The notes under the pieces were generated by a model. That model was not told the DNA's origin and searched no databases. It was given only the letters and a program-made list of their open reading frames with translations. Shown here one piece after another: positions 17,108-25,157 of a stretch of 41,348 nucleotides of DNA (position 1 is the stretch's first letter; each line of letters begins with the position of its first letter). The position numbers and the translations under genes were made by a program. Source of the DNA: Bacteroidota bacterium (GTDB lineage Bacteria > Bacteroidota > Bacteroidia > 2-12-FULL-35-15); assembly GCA_029237775.1 (NCBI GenBank), contig JAQZBR010000012.1, positions 1-41,348 of the forward strand, given 5' to 3'.

Positions 17108-17301
17108 TTTTCTTTTTGTCTTAAAACAAAAAGAAACAAAAAATTCAAGACAGAACGATCCCTTCCCGCTCTGCCATTTTCAGGAAAGTCTAAAGCACAA
17201 AAGCTAAAGTTTTTGCTGAGGTTTTCACTGAAAATGTCATTCACATCATGTCGACATCGCGTTCAGCCAATGCTCGCGCACGGCTCCGAAGCGAGATTTC
17301 A
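17108..17301 (+). repeat. Dispersed structured element, copy 1
   Basis: It starts with an A-rich box (17111-17150) containing the inverted repeat ctttttgt/acaaaaag. An outer stem pairs about 17151-17159 (cagaacgat) with 17256-17266. An inner stem pairs 17175-17183 (cattttcag) with 17228-17236 (ctgaaaatg). The apical stem closes on a loop with CTAAAG. A conserved block catgtcgacatcgcg lies at 17247-17261, and a second hairpin (ctcgc/gcgag) at 17273-17295. The same plan recurs in copy 2 with compensating changes. It lies in a gene-free 425-bp stretch (17054-17478). The rest of that stretch has only an inverted pair, cgtacctc at 17312-17319 and gaggtacg at 17376-17383. Confidence 0.8.
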
Positions 17302-17478
17302 GTAGTATACGCGTACCTCTCTTGACCTTTTACGAAAAACTGATCAACATCATCAAAGCAACCTATTGAAATCATGAGGTACGAGGTGGTAGCAAATTAC
17401 TTTTGACTAACTTTAATAATGAACGACCAATAAACGAAACCTCTGGTGTTTTTTATTCAAATAATAAAATCTGAAAAA

Positions 17479-17868
17479 ATGAAATTATTGAGAATTATTC
17501 AGGGAATAGTCTTACTTATAATTGCTGCTAATGCCTTTGGTGGTGGCTTTTACGGAATGGCAGGTGCCAAAGACGTTCCCGTAGAATGGTTAGAGGGTAG
17601 CCCCTTTAAATCATATTTCATACCCTCGCTGTTCTTATTTGCCGTTATAGGTGGAACGTGCCTTCTTGCAAGTATATCAATGTTCAGGAATTCTAAAAAT
17701 GCACGTAGGCTATCATTTATTTGCGCTGGCCTGTTATTCGGATGGATTGCTGTCCAGGTAGCTATCATAGGTTATGTTTCATGGATGCAGCCGGCAATAT
17801 TCATTTCCGCAATCGCAATTACAACAATTGCGTTTCAATTACCAAAAAAACAAACTGAACATGCATAA
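17479..17868 (+). CDS. Small four-helix membrane protein of unknown function
   Basis: About 129 residues from ATG 17479 (MKLLRIIQGIVLLIIAANAF). I chose it over the upstream in-frame ATG at 17446 because it starts directly at the first hydrophobic helix. Four hydrophobic segments are visible, around residues 4-25, 46-70, 78-100 and 103-122, with a short periplasmic-type loop (KDVPVEWLEGSPFKSY). I recognise no family. The stop overlaps the next start by 8 bases, so it is co-transcribed with the next membrane protein gene. Confidence 0.65.
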   Translation: MKLLRIIQGIVLLIIAANAFGGGFYGMAGAKDVPVEWLEGSPFKSYFIPSLFLFAVIGGTCLLASISMFRNSKNARRLSFICAGLLFGWIAVQVAIIGYVSWMQPAIFISAIAITTIAFQLPKKQTEHA

Positions 17869-18727
17869 CAAATCCCTGTTAACGGCCCTTACTTCCTTAA
17901 TTGCAATCTTTGCCGCCATTGCGGCAAGCGTTGGTATCTTCTCTGAGGGGGGGCCTGGCCCTTCTACTATTACAAGTGTCAGAGGTCAAGAGGTAACGTT
18001 GTATGGAAAAGGTGCCTACTATCATATGTCTGCCGAAGTTGCACCACAAGGGATAGCGCAGGATGTAGTAACGCTTTTTATAGGCGTGCCTTTGTTATTG
18101 TTTAGTCTTGCCCTGTATAGAACTGGATCGTTAAGGGGAAAGATCCTTTTAAGCGGAACATTAGGTTATTTCCTCACAACCTATCTTTTCTTCACAATGA
18201 TGGCAATGTATAATCAGTTGTTCATATTGTGGGTACTTTTACTGTCATTGGCATTTCATGCATTCTATATTTCTTTTAGATCGATTGATGAAGAAGAGCT
18301 TCATGCTAAAACAAACCCCAGGCATCCGGTAAAATTTATCGGTGGATTTTTGATCTTTTGCTCTTTGTCTATTGGTCTGCTTTGGTTGTCAGTTATTATC
18401 CCACCCTTACTTTCTGGTAGCATTCCCAAGCAGGTCGAACATTATACCACCCTGGTTGTGCAGGCACTTGATCTTTCGATCGCATTACCGGCCGCATTTA
18501 TAGCAGGATTATTATTGATTAAAAGAAAATTGTTCGGATACAAACTATCTGCGATCTATCTGATATTCCTTTCCATTCTTATGACGGCATTAAGTGCAAA
18601 AGTGATCGCGATGGCATCATTAGGATATAATGTTGTGCCTGTAATATTTATTATTCCCACCTTTAATCTTGTGTCTATTATTTGCGCTATGCTAACTATC
18701 AGGAACATTACGAAATCTCCATCTTAA
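17861..18727 (+). CDS. Multi-pass membrane protein of unknown function
   Basis: About 289 residues from ATG 17861 (MHNKSLLTALTSLIAIFAAI). An earlier in-frame ATG at 17774 lies deep inside the preceding gene and encodes a hydrophilic leader, so it is rejected. Around eight hydrophobic segments are visible, separated by short loops (for example SFRSIDEEELHAKTNPRHP between helices). No catalytic motif or family signature is recognised. The start overlaps the previous gene by 8 bp, and a CPBP protease gene follows after 25 bp, so the three probably form one unit. Confidence 0.65.
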   Translation: MHNKSLLTALTSLIAIFAAIAASVGIFSEGGPGPSTITSVRGQEVTLYGKGAYYHMSAEVAPQGIAQDVVTLFIGVPLLLFSLALYRTGSLRGKILLSGTLGYFLTTYLFFTMMAMYNQLFILWVLLLSLAFHAFYISFRSIDEEELHAKTNPRHPVKFIGGFLIFCSLSIGLLWLSVIIPPLLSGSIPKQVEHYTTLVVQALDLSIALPAAFIAGLLLIKRKLFGYKLSAIYLIFLSILMTALSAKVIAMASLGYNVVPVIFIIPTFNLVSIICAMLTIRNITKSPS

Positions 18728-18752
18728 AATTACCTAAAGTTACTTTTGCTAT

Positions 18753-19568
18753 ATGATCAAACAATTACTTACATATTTTACTCTTGCGTATTTAATAAGT
18801 TGGATCATCTGGCTTCCGATGTATGGCCATGTCCTCGGCTTTACAAATCTGCCTACAATACCTTTTAATCATGCGTTTGGCGCCCTCGGTCCACTGTTCG
18901 CATCTTTTCTTACAACATGGATTTATTCCGAAAAGAACGGGGTAAAACGACTGGCTAAAAGCTGCGTTCAGGTTAAGCCGTTCTTCTATTTTATAATTGC
19001 TATCATTAGTCCTTTTTGTCTTGTAATCTTAGCCGCAATCGGCTCACACTTAATCGACAAAACACCAATTCAACTTAGCGGACTTTTGATAACAAACGAA
19101 TTTCCGAATTTTAGCTTCCTTACCTTTCTTGTTTACAATTTAATTTTTTTTGGTTTTGGTGAAGAAACAGGCTGGCGGGGATTTGCATTACCACGGCTTC
19201 AGGTAAAATACAATGCATTAATTGCAAGTTGTATCCTGACTGCTTTTTGGGCTTTGTGGCATTGGCCGTTGTTTCTTTATCGGCCAGGATATGTAACAAT
19301 GTCTATTATAGATATTTTTGGCTGGCTTTTTAGTTTGCTTACAGGCAGTATATTGTTAGCCTGGCTATATAACTCTTCACGAGGAAGCGTTTTAATTTGC
19401 GCTATCTTCCATTCAACAATAGATGTTGCTTTTACTGCTGATCTCAGTGACAAAAACATTGTGAAGTACACGGGATTCCTGGTAACTGTTTGGGGGATTT
19501 TAGTATTAATAATTTTAAAATCCAAAAACCTTGCTACAACTGAAAGAACCAGGGAATTTGAAGTTTAA
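18753..19568 (+). CDS. CPBP family intramembrane (glutamic-type) protease
   Basis: The 271-residue, roughly eight-helix protein has the CPBP/CaaX-protease-2 (Rce1-like) motifs. Motif 1 is GFGEETGWRGFALPRLQ, with the catalytic double glutamate and following arginine. Motif 2 is AFWALWHWPLF with the metal- or water-binding histidine. Motif 3 is ICAIFHSTIDVAF with a second histidine. The catalytic set is complete. In bacteria such enzymes process membrane peptides or confer bacteriocin self-immunity; the substrate here is unknown. It is co-directional with the two preceding membrane proteins and ends about 80 bp before a convergent gene. Confidence 0.9.
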   Translation: MIKQLLTYFTLAYLISWIIWLPMYGHVLGFTNLPTIPFNHAFGALGPLFASFLTTWIYSEKNGVKRLAKSCVQVKPFFYFIIAIISPFCLVILAAIGSHLIDKTPIQLSGLLITNEFPNFSFLTFLVYNLIFFGFGEETGWRGFALPRLQVKYNALIASCILTAFWALWHWPLFLYRPGYVTMSIIDIFGWLFSLLTGSILLAWLYNSSRGSVLICAIFHSTIDVAFTADLSDKNIVKYTGFLVTVWGILVLIILKSKNLATTERTREFEV

Positions 19569-19649
19569 CGTGTGGGGTAGGGGAAGGTCAAATCGAAATG
19601 AAGAAAATAAAAAGCTTCCTCTGTTATTCCAATTAGAAAACAAATACTG

Positions 19650-20066
19650 TTACATCTGCTCGTAATACTGTTCAAAATCCACCGCAACCTGTTCCTTCAC
19701 ATTTGTCTCGATTTCTTTTCCCTTTCTGTTTTGTTCGGAAAGTGTCCAATGGTCAGTATTGGTTGTTTGTAACCAGGTGTTGCCTGACTTTCTGAATACC
19801 TGGACATACATGCCGAAACTATCCCTGAAATGATTTTCAAGAGTAACGACTTTCTGTTGGCCATTGATCCTGAGATGACCTGCTGTATGAACATGCCGCG
19901 TTTCTCCAATTGTTTTGTCAGTGGCAGTAATGAGATTCTCTTTTGAAAAGATCTTTTTTTCTCCTGGCCCAAATTCAAAAAATTCAAGCTTCAGGAAAGG
20001 AAAATGGTTGGCGAATTCTTCCTGTATTTCCTTTAGCGTATAGCTGTCGTGGATGGTTATTTCCAT
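19650..20066 (-). CDS. Hypothetical cytoplasmic protein
   Basis: The 138-residue soluble protein (MEITIHDSYTLKEIQEEFAN...) is rich in charged and aromatic residues. It has no signal peptide, membrane segment or motif I can assign. I have an impression of a conserved Bacteroidetes hypothetical family but cannot name it. It lies 161 bp downstream of two Usp genes on the same strand, so it may be the last gene of that stress unit. Overlapping frames give a shorter ORF, but this one has the most ordinary amino-acid composition. Confidence 0.6.
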   Translation of the reverse strand: MEITIHDSYTLKEIQEEFANHFPFLKLEFFEFGPGEKKIFSKENLITATDKTIGETRHVHTAGHLRINGQQKVVTLENHFRDSFGMYVQVFRKSGNTWLQTTNTDHWTLSEQNRKGKEIETNVKEQVAVDFEQYYEQM

Positions 20067-20227
20067 ATTTATTTTATTTTTTTAATGTTATGAGGTAAAG
20101 TGTTGATGTGCCCGGACATTCCAAAATGGGAAGAATCAATGAATCAACATGATTCCCGACAGAACTCAAAGATGCCAGAGTATTATCTGTCTTTTTATAT
20201 CGGTGTAAAATTCATTTGTCTTTGTAT

Positions 20228-21094
20228 TTAGAATATATCATTATCACCAAAATCAAAAGCATGAAATGTCAGTAATGGCAAGCGTATCTGATAAGCAAAT
20301 TGTTCTGTTAAACTTTTTCTGAGTAATAACTCAGCCAGTGAATGTTTTTCTGTTGAGAGTGCAAAAAGGTCTGCTTTTTCTCTTAAAACAAAATCTTTAA
20401 GAGTCTTTTTAACATCGCCTTCTTCAAGCAGGTAAAATTTCATTTTATCGTATTGAACTGCCAATGCCACCTGCCCCATAAAGTATTCCAATAGATCCTG
20501 ATCAAGTCTCCTTTTCAATTGATCATCGGAAACATGCACCACCATCAGTTCTGCATCAAAAGCTCTGCTGAGCTGGACCATAAAGCGAATAGCAGCTACA
20601 TCGCTATAATGATAATCTGTTGCAAAAACAACCTTTTTTATTTCTTTGAAATTATAGCCGGGGGGAACAGCAATTACCGGACATGATACTTCTTTAAGTA
20701 CTTTAACAGTATTGCTCCCAATGAAAATTCTTTTGAGTCCTGAGGCACCTTTTGTTCCCATAACGATTAAATCGTACTCGTTTCTTTCCGATCCTTTCTT
20801 TAACTCGTCTTCCAGATTTCCCTCTGCGTAGGATATTTCACAGCAGAGATCCTTTTCTACTGCCACTGCCATTTCCCGCCATAGCTTCAACCTGTTTTTT
20901 ATTTCATCCGGAGTGTCGGTGATCTCGCTACCGGTTACCACTTTTAAAGAATCACAAAAGGTATCCGCTTCGGATTGATGAAAAACATGCATCAGCATCA
21001 ATTTCATTTTCAGCTTTTTTGCTATACTAATGGCATAAAACATCGCATTTTTCGCATTTTCTGAAAAATCAACAGGAACAACAATCGTTTTCAT
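20228..21094 (-). CDS. Tandem-domain universal stress protein
   Basis: The 288-residue protein has two UspA folds. Domain 1 (about 1-140) starts MKTIVVPVDFSENAKNAMFY and has the ATP-binding pattern G-2x-G-9x-G-S in MGTKGASGLKRIFIGSN. Domain 2 (about 150-280) starts KKVVFATDYHYSDVAAIRF and lacks the glycine motif (STEKHSLAELLLRKSLTEQ), so it is probably structural. Usp proteins bind ATP and promote survival under growth arrest, low oxygen or nutrient stress. It begins 31 bp after the stop of another Usp gene, with which it forms an operon. Confidence 0.92.
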   Translation of the reverse strand: MKTIVVPVDFSENAKNAMFYAISIAKKLKMKLMLMHVFHQSEADTFCDSLKVVTGSEITDTPDEIKNRLKLWREMAVAVEKDLCCEISYAEGNLEDELKKGSERNEYDLIVMGTKGASGLKRIFIGSNTVKVLKEVSCPVIAVPPGYNFKEIKKVVFATDYHYSDVAAIRFMVQLSRAFDAELMVVHVSDDQLKRRLDQDLLEYFMGQVALAVQYDKMKFYLLEEGDVKKTLKDFVLREKADLFALSTEKHSLAELLLRKSLTEQFAYQIRLPLLTFHAFDFGDNDIF

Positions 21095-21125
21095 AATTAA
21101 GATTCTTTTGGACTATGGATATTGG

Positions 21126-21965
21126 TTAAAGGAAATAAGCTGCTATTGATTTGTGGTTATCCGGCAGGGCGAGTAAAGGAACGTTCGTATGAAAGGCCAG
21201 TTTTTTACTGATGCTCTTGTGAAACAAGCTATTAACCAAATCGTAACGATGAGGAACAACTGCAACGATATCTGCATCATGTTCTGAGGCAAATTCATTG
21301 ATTCCTTCCGCGAGATCTTCTCGTTCCGGAAAATAGTATACGTGCTCTACATTATTTAATAGGCCATCAAGTTTAGTTGCCACTTGTTGTTTAATAGCAA
21401 CTGATTCCTTCTTACGTTTGATATTCACCACATATATTTTAGGATCAAAGGCCTTCGAAAAGCTCTTTATGACATCAAGCGAATGAACATCAGTGGCCGG
21501 ATCGCGATCACATGCAAATACAATCGTTTTTGGTTTTTTATACCCTGCCTTTTCGGGAATTAACAGAACGGGAACAATACTTTTGCGAAAGACCGAAGCG
21601 GCAATACTTCCTAATAGAGCTTCGGCTATTTTGCCGGAACCTTTCATTCCCATAATAATGAGGTCGACATTCTTCACTTCCCGGATCTCGTCTGCCGCTA
21701 ATCCCATTTTAGCCTGGTAGATTACTGTTGCACCCGTTCTCTTACTCAAGTGTGCCGCTTCTCTTTTTATATATTCTTCATTTTCTGCCTGCATCTCATC
21801 AAGTGCAAGAGGCATAAGAGGGAATTCAGCTGTAGTTGTTACACGAACATGATAAGCGTGGAATAACAGAACTTGTGCGTTAACCGATTTAGCAAATTTT
21901 GCAGCATATTCTGCGGCATTTGTTGCCGCTTCCGAGAAATCTGTGGGTACAAGAATTGTTTTCAT
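21126..21965 (-). CDS. Tandem-domain universal stress protein
   Basis: About 279 residues from ATG 21965 (MKTILVPTDFSEAATNAAEY). The upstream in-frame ATG at 22004 adds 13 residues not seen in Usp proteins, so it is rejected. Domain 1 carries the ATP-binding pattern in MGMKGSGKIAEALLGS. Domain 2 (KTIVFACDRDPATDVHSLDV... to VPHRYDLVNSLFHKSISKK) lacks it. It is the first gene of the Usp pair transcribed toward 20228. An inverted repeat 84 bp upstream (22049-22067) may control it. Confidence 0.92.
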   Translation of the reverse strand: MKTILVPTDFSEAATNAAEYAAKFAKSVNAQVLLFHAYHVRVTTTAEFPLMPLALDEMQAENEEYIKREAAHLSKRTGATVIYQAKMGLAADEIREVKNVDLIIMGMKGSGKIAEALLGSIAASVFRKSIVPVLLIPEKAGYKKPKTIVFACDRDPATDVHSLDVIKSFSKAFDPKIYVVNIKRKKESVAIKQQVATKLDGLLNNVEHVYYFPEREDLAEGINEFASEHDADIVAVVPHRYDLVNSLFHKSISKKLAFHTNVPLLALPDNHKSIAAYFL

Positions 21966-22048
21966 ATATTCTTTATTAAAATGATTGGAGTTCTTACGAA
22001 GCAAAGATCATATATCCCACATCAGCAGAACATGAGTATGGTCAAGTC

Positions 22049-22067
22049 GTGACATGACATTTGTCAC
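22049..22067. promoter_or_regulatory. Inverted repeat GTGACA-N7-TGTCAC upstream of a Usp gene
   Basis: A perfect 6-bp dyad with a 7-bp spacer, 84 bp before the Usp start at 21965 and within the 142-bp gap to the VOC gene. The half-site resembles those of Crp/Fnr-type regulators, which control Usp genes in other phyla. No regulator gene is nearby, so this is a candidate only. Confidence 0.35.
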
Positions 22068-22107
22068 TCTCGGTCAATCTTAGAAAAAACCGGAAGAAAG
22101 AATGGGA

Positions 22108-22488
22108 TTACTTTGCAAACGCCAATATGTGTCCGTCAGGATCAGAACAATAGGCAACCACATCGCCCCAATCGCGCTGAGAAGCTTTATCTATTTCTTT
22201 TGCACCCACATTAACGGCAGTCATAAGGGATTGATCAGGATCTTCAACGATCAGGTAGAGTTCACAGCGGGGGATGCCGCTACCAAGCGCAGGATGGCTG
22301 ACTGCGGGACAAATGATTTTGGCGATACCGCTTTCCGGCATCAGTCCAAGTTTGCAATTTTCATTTATCAAGAACTCAGTCATTCCCGGAACATTAAGAA
22401 TAGGTTTCCGGCTTAGTACTTTTTCATAAAACACAGTGCTAAGCTGTTGATCCGAAACATAGAGAATAACAATTGGGATTTTTTTCAT
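22108..22488 (-). CDS. VOC (glyoxalase/bleomycin-resistance fold) protein
   Basis: The 126-residue protein has the two beta-alpha-beta-beta-beta halves of the vicinal-oxygen-chelate fold. The first is IPIVILYVSDQQLSTVFYEK, ending in EFLINENCKLGLMPE. The second is CELYLIVEDPDQSLMTAVNVGAKEI, ending in VVAYCSDPDGHILAFAK. The terminal DPDGHILAFA is characteristic. Members include glyoxalase I, dioxygenases and antibiotic-binding proteins; the substrate cannot be told. It lies 51 bp downstream of a Usp gene on the same strand, within the stress island. Confidence 0.88.
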   Translation of the reverse strand: MKKIPIVILYVSDQQLSTVFYEKVLSRKPILNVPGMTEFLINENCKLGLMPESGIAKIICPAVSHPALGSGIPRCELYLIVEDPDQSLMTAVNVGAKEIDKASQRDWGDVVAYCSDPDGHILAFAK

Positions 22489-22539
22489 TGTTCAGCCTGA
22501 CAACAGCTAAATTAACTAATTTTTGTTTTGCGATGTATT

Positions 22540-23433
22540 CTAAAACGGATTAGAAGCTGCCAGAGAGATCAATTCATATTTCCTTTCTTCCGGTTTTATG
22601 CTCATTACCGGAACTCTGGAATGATTAACAACCTGCTTTGAAAAGGCATCCAGAAATATTCCATTCAGCTTTGATTCATGATTTGTGAGGACAACAATTA
22701 GATCAGCTTTTACTTTCTTTGAATATTTGATCGCTGAGTTTGCAAGATTATCCCCTTTTACAATTTTGAGGTCATAAGCAAGCCCGGCCTTTTCAATCGC
22801 TTTCTTAACGGACTCAAGCTTTATTTTGAATTTGTCGATATTCGTTTCTCTTGCTTTATCTACGAGTCCAACAATGTGGATCTTGGCGGCATAATTTTTT
22901 GCAAGTGAAATTGTATAATCGACTTTTTCCCTTGAGTGCAATGAGTTATCCAGCGGTAATACAATGTTAGTGAAGCCTAACTTTTTAGCATGTGTTTGCA
23001 CCGTAATAACCGGGCATGGACAAAGTGTAACGGTTTTATAAGCATTGCTGCCAATGAAAACCTCATTAAAGCCCTTTGTTCCGTGAGTTCCCATTATAAC
23101 AATATCAATGTCGTTATCTTTTACAACCTGAACTATCTCATACGCAGCCTTTCCCCAGGTACAAATTGTTTTTACTTTAACACCGAATTCCTTATATATT
23201 TTTGCCGACAGATCTTTCAATGTGATGACCGCACTATGCTCCACTTCAGCGGTGCGCAAGATTACTCCGGAATTATAAATACTGTAAGGTGTTTCAAGAA
23301 GTTCAATGCTATGGAACAGATAGAGATTTGCTTTGTGCAAACGGGCCATGAATGCAGCATGTTCCACGGCTAAAAGTCCGGTTTTGGAAAAGTCGGTTGG
23401 TATAAGAATATTTTTTATTCGAAGAGTTTTCAT
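22540..23433 (-). CDS. Tandem-domain universal stress protein
   Basis: The 297-residue protein starts MKTLRIKNILIPTDFSKTGL. Domain 1 has the ATP-binding pattern in MGTHGTKGFNEVFIGSNAYK and ends CPCPVITV. Domain 2 (TNIVLPLDNSLHSREKVDYT...) has no glycine motif but keeps the fold (VVLTNHESKLNGIFLDAFSKQVVNHSRVPVMS). It is distinct in sequence from the other Usps here. It lies 34 bp after the TerB-like gene and 51 bp before the VOC gene, so the three are probably one transcript. Confidence 0.92.
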   Translation of the reverse strand: MKTLRIKNILIPTDFSKTGLLAVEHAAFMARLHKANLYLFHSIELLETPYSIYNSGVILRTAEVEHSAVITLKDLSAKIYKEFGVKVKTICTWGKAAYEIVQVVKDNDIDIVIMGTHGTKGFNEVFIGSNAYKTVTLCPCPVITVQTHAKKLGFTNIVLPLDNSLHSREKVDYTISLAKNYAAKIHIVGLVDKARETNIDKFKIKLESVKKAIEKAGLAYDLKIVKGDNLANSAIKYSKKVKADLIVVLTNHESKLNGIFLDAFSKQVVNHSRVPVMSIKPEERKYELISLAASNPF

Positions 23434-23467
23434 ATATATATTATTTCTGATTTAAAACATTTCAATA

Positions 23468-23872
23468 TTATCCTTGTCCGTAATAAACAGGATCACCCGA
23501 GATCGTTGAAAATTCCTTTTTAAACTTGTTAATTAGTTCTTTCTCTTCCACACTCACAGGAGGAAAAGCGTTTGCAATCTTTTCCAGGATACTAATAAAT
23601 TTCGTTTTTAATTCAGGACTTAAATAATGACTATTGAGCCTTATCTCTTTCATTGCATTCGCATAAGAGGTTTGTGTGTCGACAAACTTGTCTTTTTCAA
23701 GTAAGTGAAAAATAATATCTGAAACATCGAAGTCACGATCATTTGATCGAATTTCATCAGTCATGATACTATGAAATTTAATGCGCTCTTCAGGTTGTAG
23801 TTTTCCGTCTGCCTGTGCAATTGCATAAGCCAACTGACCTATAGCGTAGTGAAGATTTTCCTGTGGTGTCAT
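23468..23872 (-). CDS. TerB-like protein
   Basis: The 134-residue, all-alpha, soluble protein carries the TerB-type signature near the N terminus (YAIGQLAYAIAQADGKLQPEER), where acidic residues can bind metal. Its length matches a single TerB domain. The family is linked to tellurite resistance and to membrane-associated stress or phage-defence complexes. Here it heads a minus-strand unit (TerB-like, Usp, VOC), so a general stress function is the best inference. Confidence 0.7.
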   Translation of the reverse strand: MTPQENLHYAIGQLAYAIAQADGKLQPEERIKFHSIMTDEIRSNDRDFDVSDIIFHLLEKDKFVDTQTSYANAMKEIRLNSHYLSPELKTKFISILEKIANAFPPVSVEEKELINKFKKEFSTISGDPVYYGQG

Positions 23873-24316
23873 ATCGTCTTAGATTAGTTTATAATGCAAA
23901 AGTCGTTTACTTTATTTTCATCTTTTGTGAGTGGAGTCAGAATGCCGTATGATTTATATCAGGACATCCTTCGGACTTCCATTATTAAGTCTTTCAATTT
24001 CGAGGTTTTAAGCAACATCTCTTTTACATTATCTCCAAACACCCGGGAAGTAGTTTGGGATTAAAATCATCGTTAAGCCTGTTGTGGAGCGGTTAACTTT
24101 CGATAATAGAACTATTAACTGATAATAATCATATTCTCGTCTGACGCCACTCATTTAAGCACCCAAAGCTTACATCTACTTTCGCAGGCAAACAAGCAAA
24201 TCGAATTATTTACACACCATAATCAAGTGCGAAAACTCTTATAGGTAGGATATTCCCGGACTGCCTTTCTTTTTTTTTAATCACAACACTTAACAAATAA
24301 CTAAAAATCCGTCACA
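23873..24316. other. 444-bp divergent promoter region of the stress island
   Basis: It separates the minus-strand TerB-like/Usp unit from the plus-strand Usp/Mla/P-type ATPase unit. I see no coding remnant or RNA gene. On the minus strand GACTTTTG (23897-23904) is one base from the -7 consensus. A symmetrical TGATAATAATCA lies at 24120-24131 and is listed separately. Confidence 0.6.
24120..24131. promoter_or_regulatory. Fnr/Crp-like dyad TGAT-N4-ATCA
   Basis: TGATAATAATCA matches the core of the Fnr-type consensus (TTGAT-N4-ATCAA), although the outer T and A are not both present. It is central in the divergent region, about 185 bp from the plus-strand Usp start and 248 bp from the TerB-like start. 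These distances are long for classical activation, and such AT-rich dyads arise by chance. Confidence 0.3.
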
Positions 24317-25141
24317 ATGAAAACTATACTTGTCCCTACAGATTTCTCTGAAGCAGCTGCTAATGCTATTGATTACGCTGTCGAGATCGCAAAGCTCAGC
24401 CAGGCTAAGCTGATTCTTTTTCATGTATATCACTTACCGGTTGTTCCGGCTGAAGTTCCGGTTGTAATGCCAATCGAGGAAACAAAATCTGAATCAATCA
24501 AAGGTTTAAAAAAAATTGAAAGAAGCCTTTACATCAAGCATGGGGAACAAATGGCAATTGAATGTACTGCCAGGCTTGGCTTTCCGGTAGAAGAAATAAA
24601 TCTTTTCGCGAAGGAATGTAAAGCAGACTTAATAGTAATGGGAATGGAGGGCACCGGATATTTAACAGAAAAACTAATCGGAAGCATTACCACTTCTCTT
24701 ATAAAGAAATCTCAATGCCCTGTTCTCGCAATAGCTAAAAATGTACGTTTCACAAGTTTGAAGAAGGTTGTGCTGGCATGCGATTACAATCATATTGAAA
24801 ATAAAGGGGTTCTGTCACCTTTAAGAGAAATGGCAAAACAGTTCAAATCACATTTATACCTATTGAATGTAGTTCCTGCAACAAATGAATTACCTACTGT
24901 AAGCAAAGCGGTAGAAGGCATGAAACTCGATCACATGCTGGAAGAAATTGATCATTCTTTTCATTATGTGAAAGGAGGAAACATTATTGAAGGGATCAAT
25001 GACTTTGTGGAAGAAAATGGAATCGATATGGTCGCGATGGTACCCCGTAAACATTCATGGTGGCAAAATCTGTTTGAGGAACCTACCAGTAAAGCGATGG
25101 CCTTTCATACCAAAACCGCACTACTCACCTTACATGAATAA
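24317..25141 (+). CDS. Tandem-domain universal stress protein
   Basis: The 274-residue protein starts MKTILVPTDFSEAAANAIDY, very close to the start of the minus-strand Usp at 21965. Domain 1 has the ATP-binding pattern in MGMEGTGYLTEKLIGS; domain 2 (KKVVLACDYNHIENKGVLSP...) lacks it and ends with VPRKHSWWQNLFEEPTSK. It heads a seven-gene plus-strand cluster with short gaps running through mlaE, mlaF and mlaD to the P-type ATPase. Confidence 0.92.
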   Translation: MKTILVPTDFSEAAANAIDYAVEIAKLSQAKLILFHVYHLPVVPAEVPVVMPIEETKSESIKGLKKIERSLYIKHGEQMAIECTARLGFPVEEINLFAKECKADLIVMGMEGTGYLTEKLIGSITTSLIKKSQCPVLAIAKNVRFTSLKKVVLACDYNHIENKGVLSPLREMAKQFKSHLYLLNVVPATNELPTVSKAVEGMKLDHMLEEIDHSFHYVKGGNIIEGINDFVEENGIDMVAMVPRKHSWWQNLFEEPTSKAMAFHTKTALLTLHE

Positions 25142-25157
25142 CACGCAAGTATAACCA

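Noticed and set aside
16852-17244. 130-codon minus-strand ORF overlapping the TonB-type gene and structured repeat copy 1
   Set aside because: It is antisense to a well-supported TonB_C domain, and its N-terminal part merely translates the stems of the repeat element.
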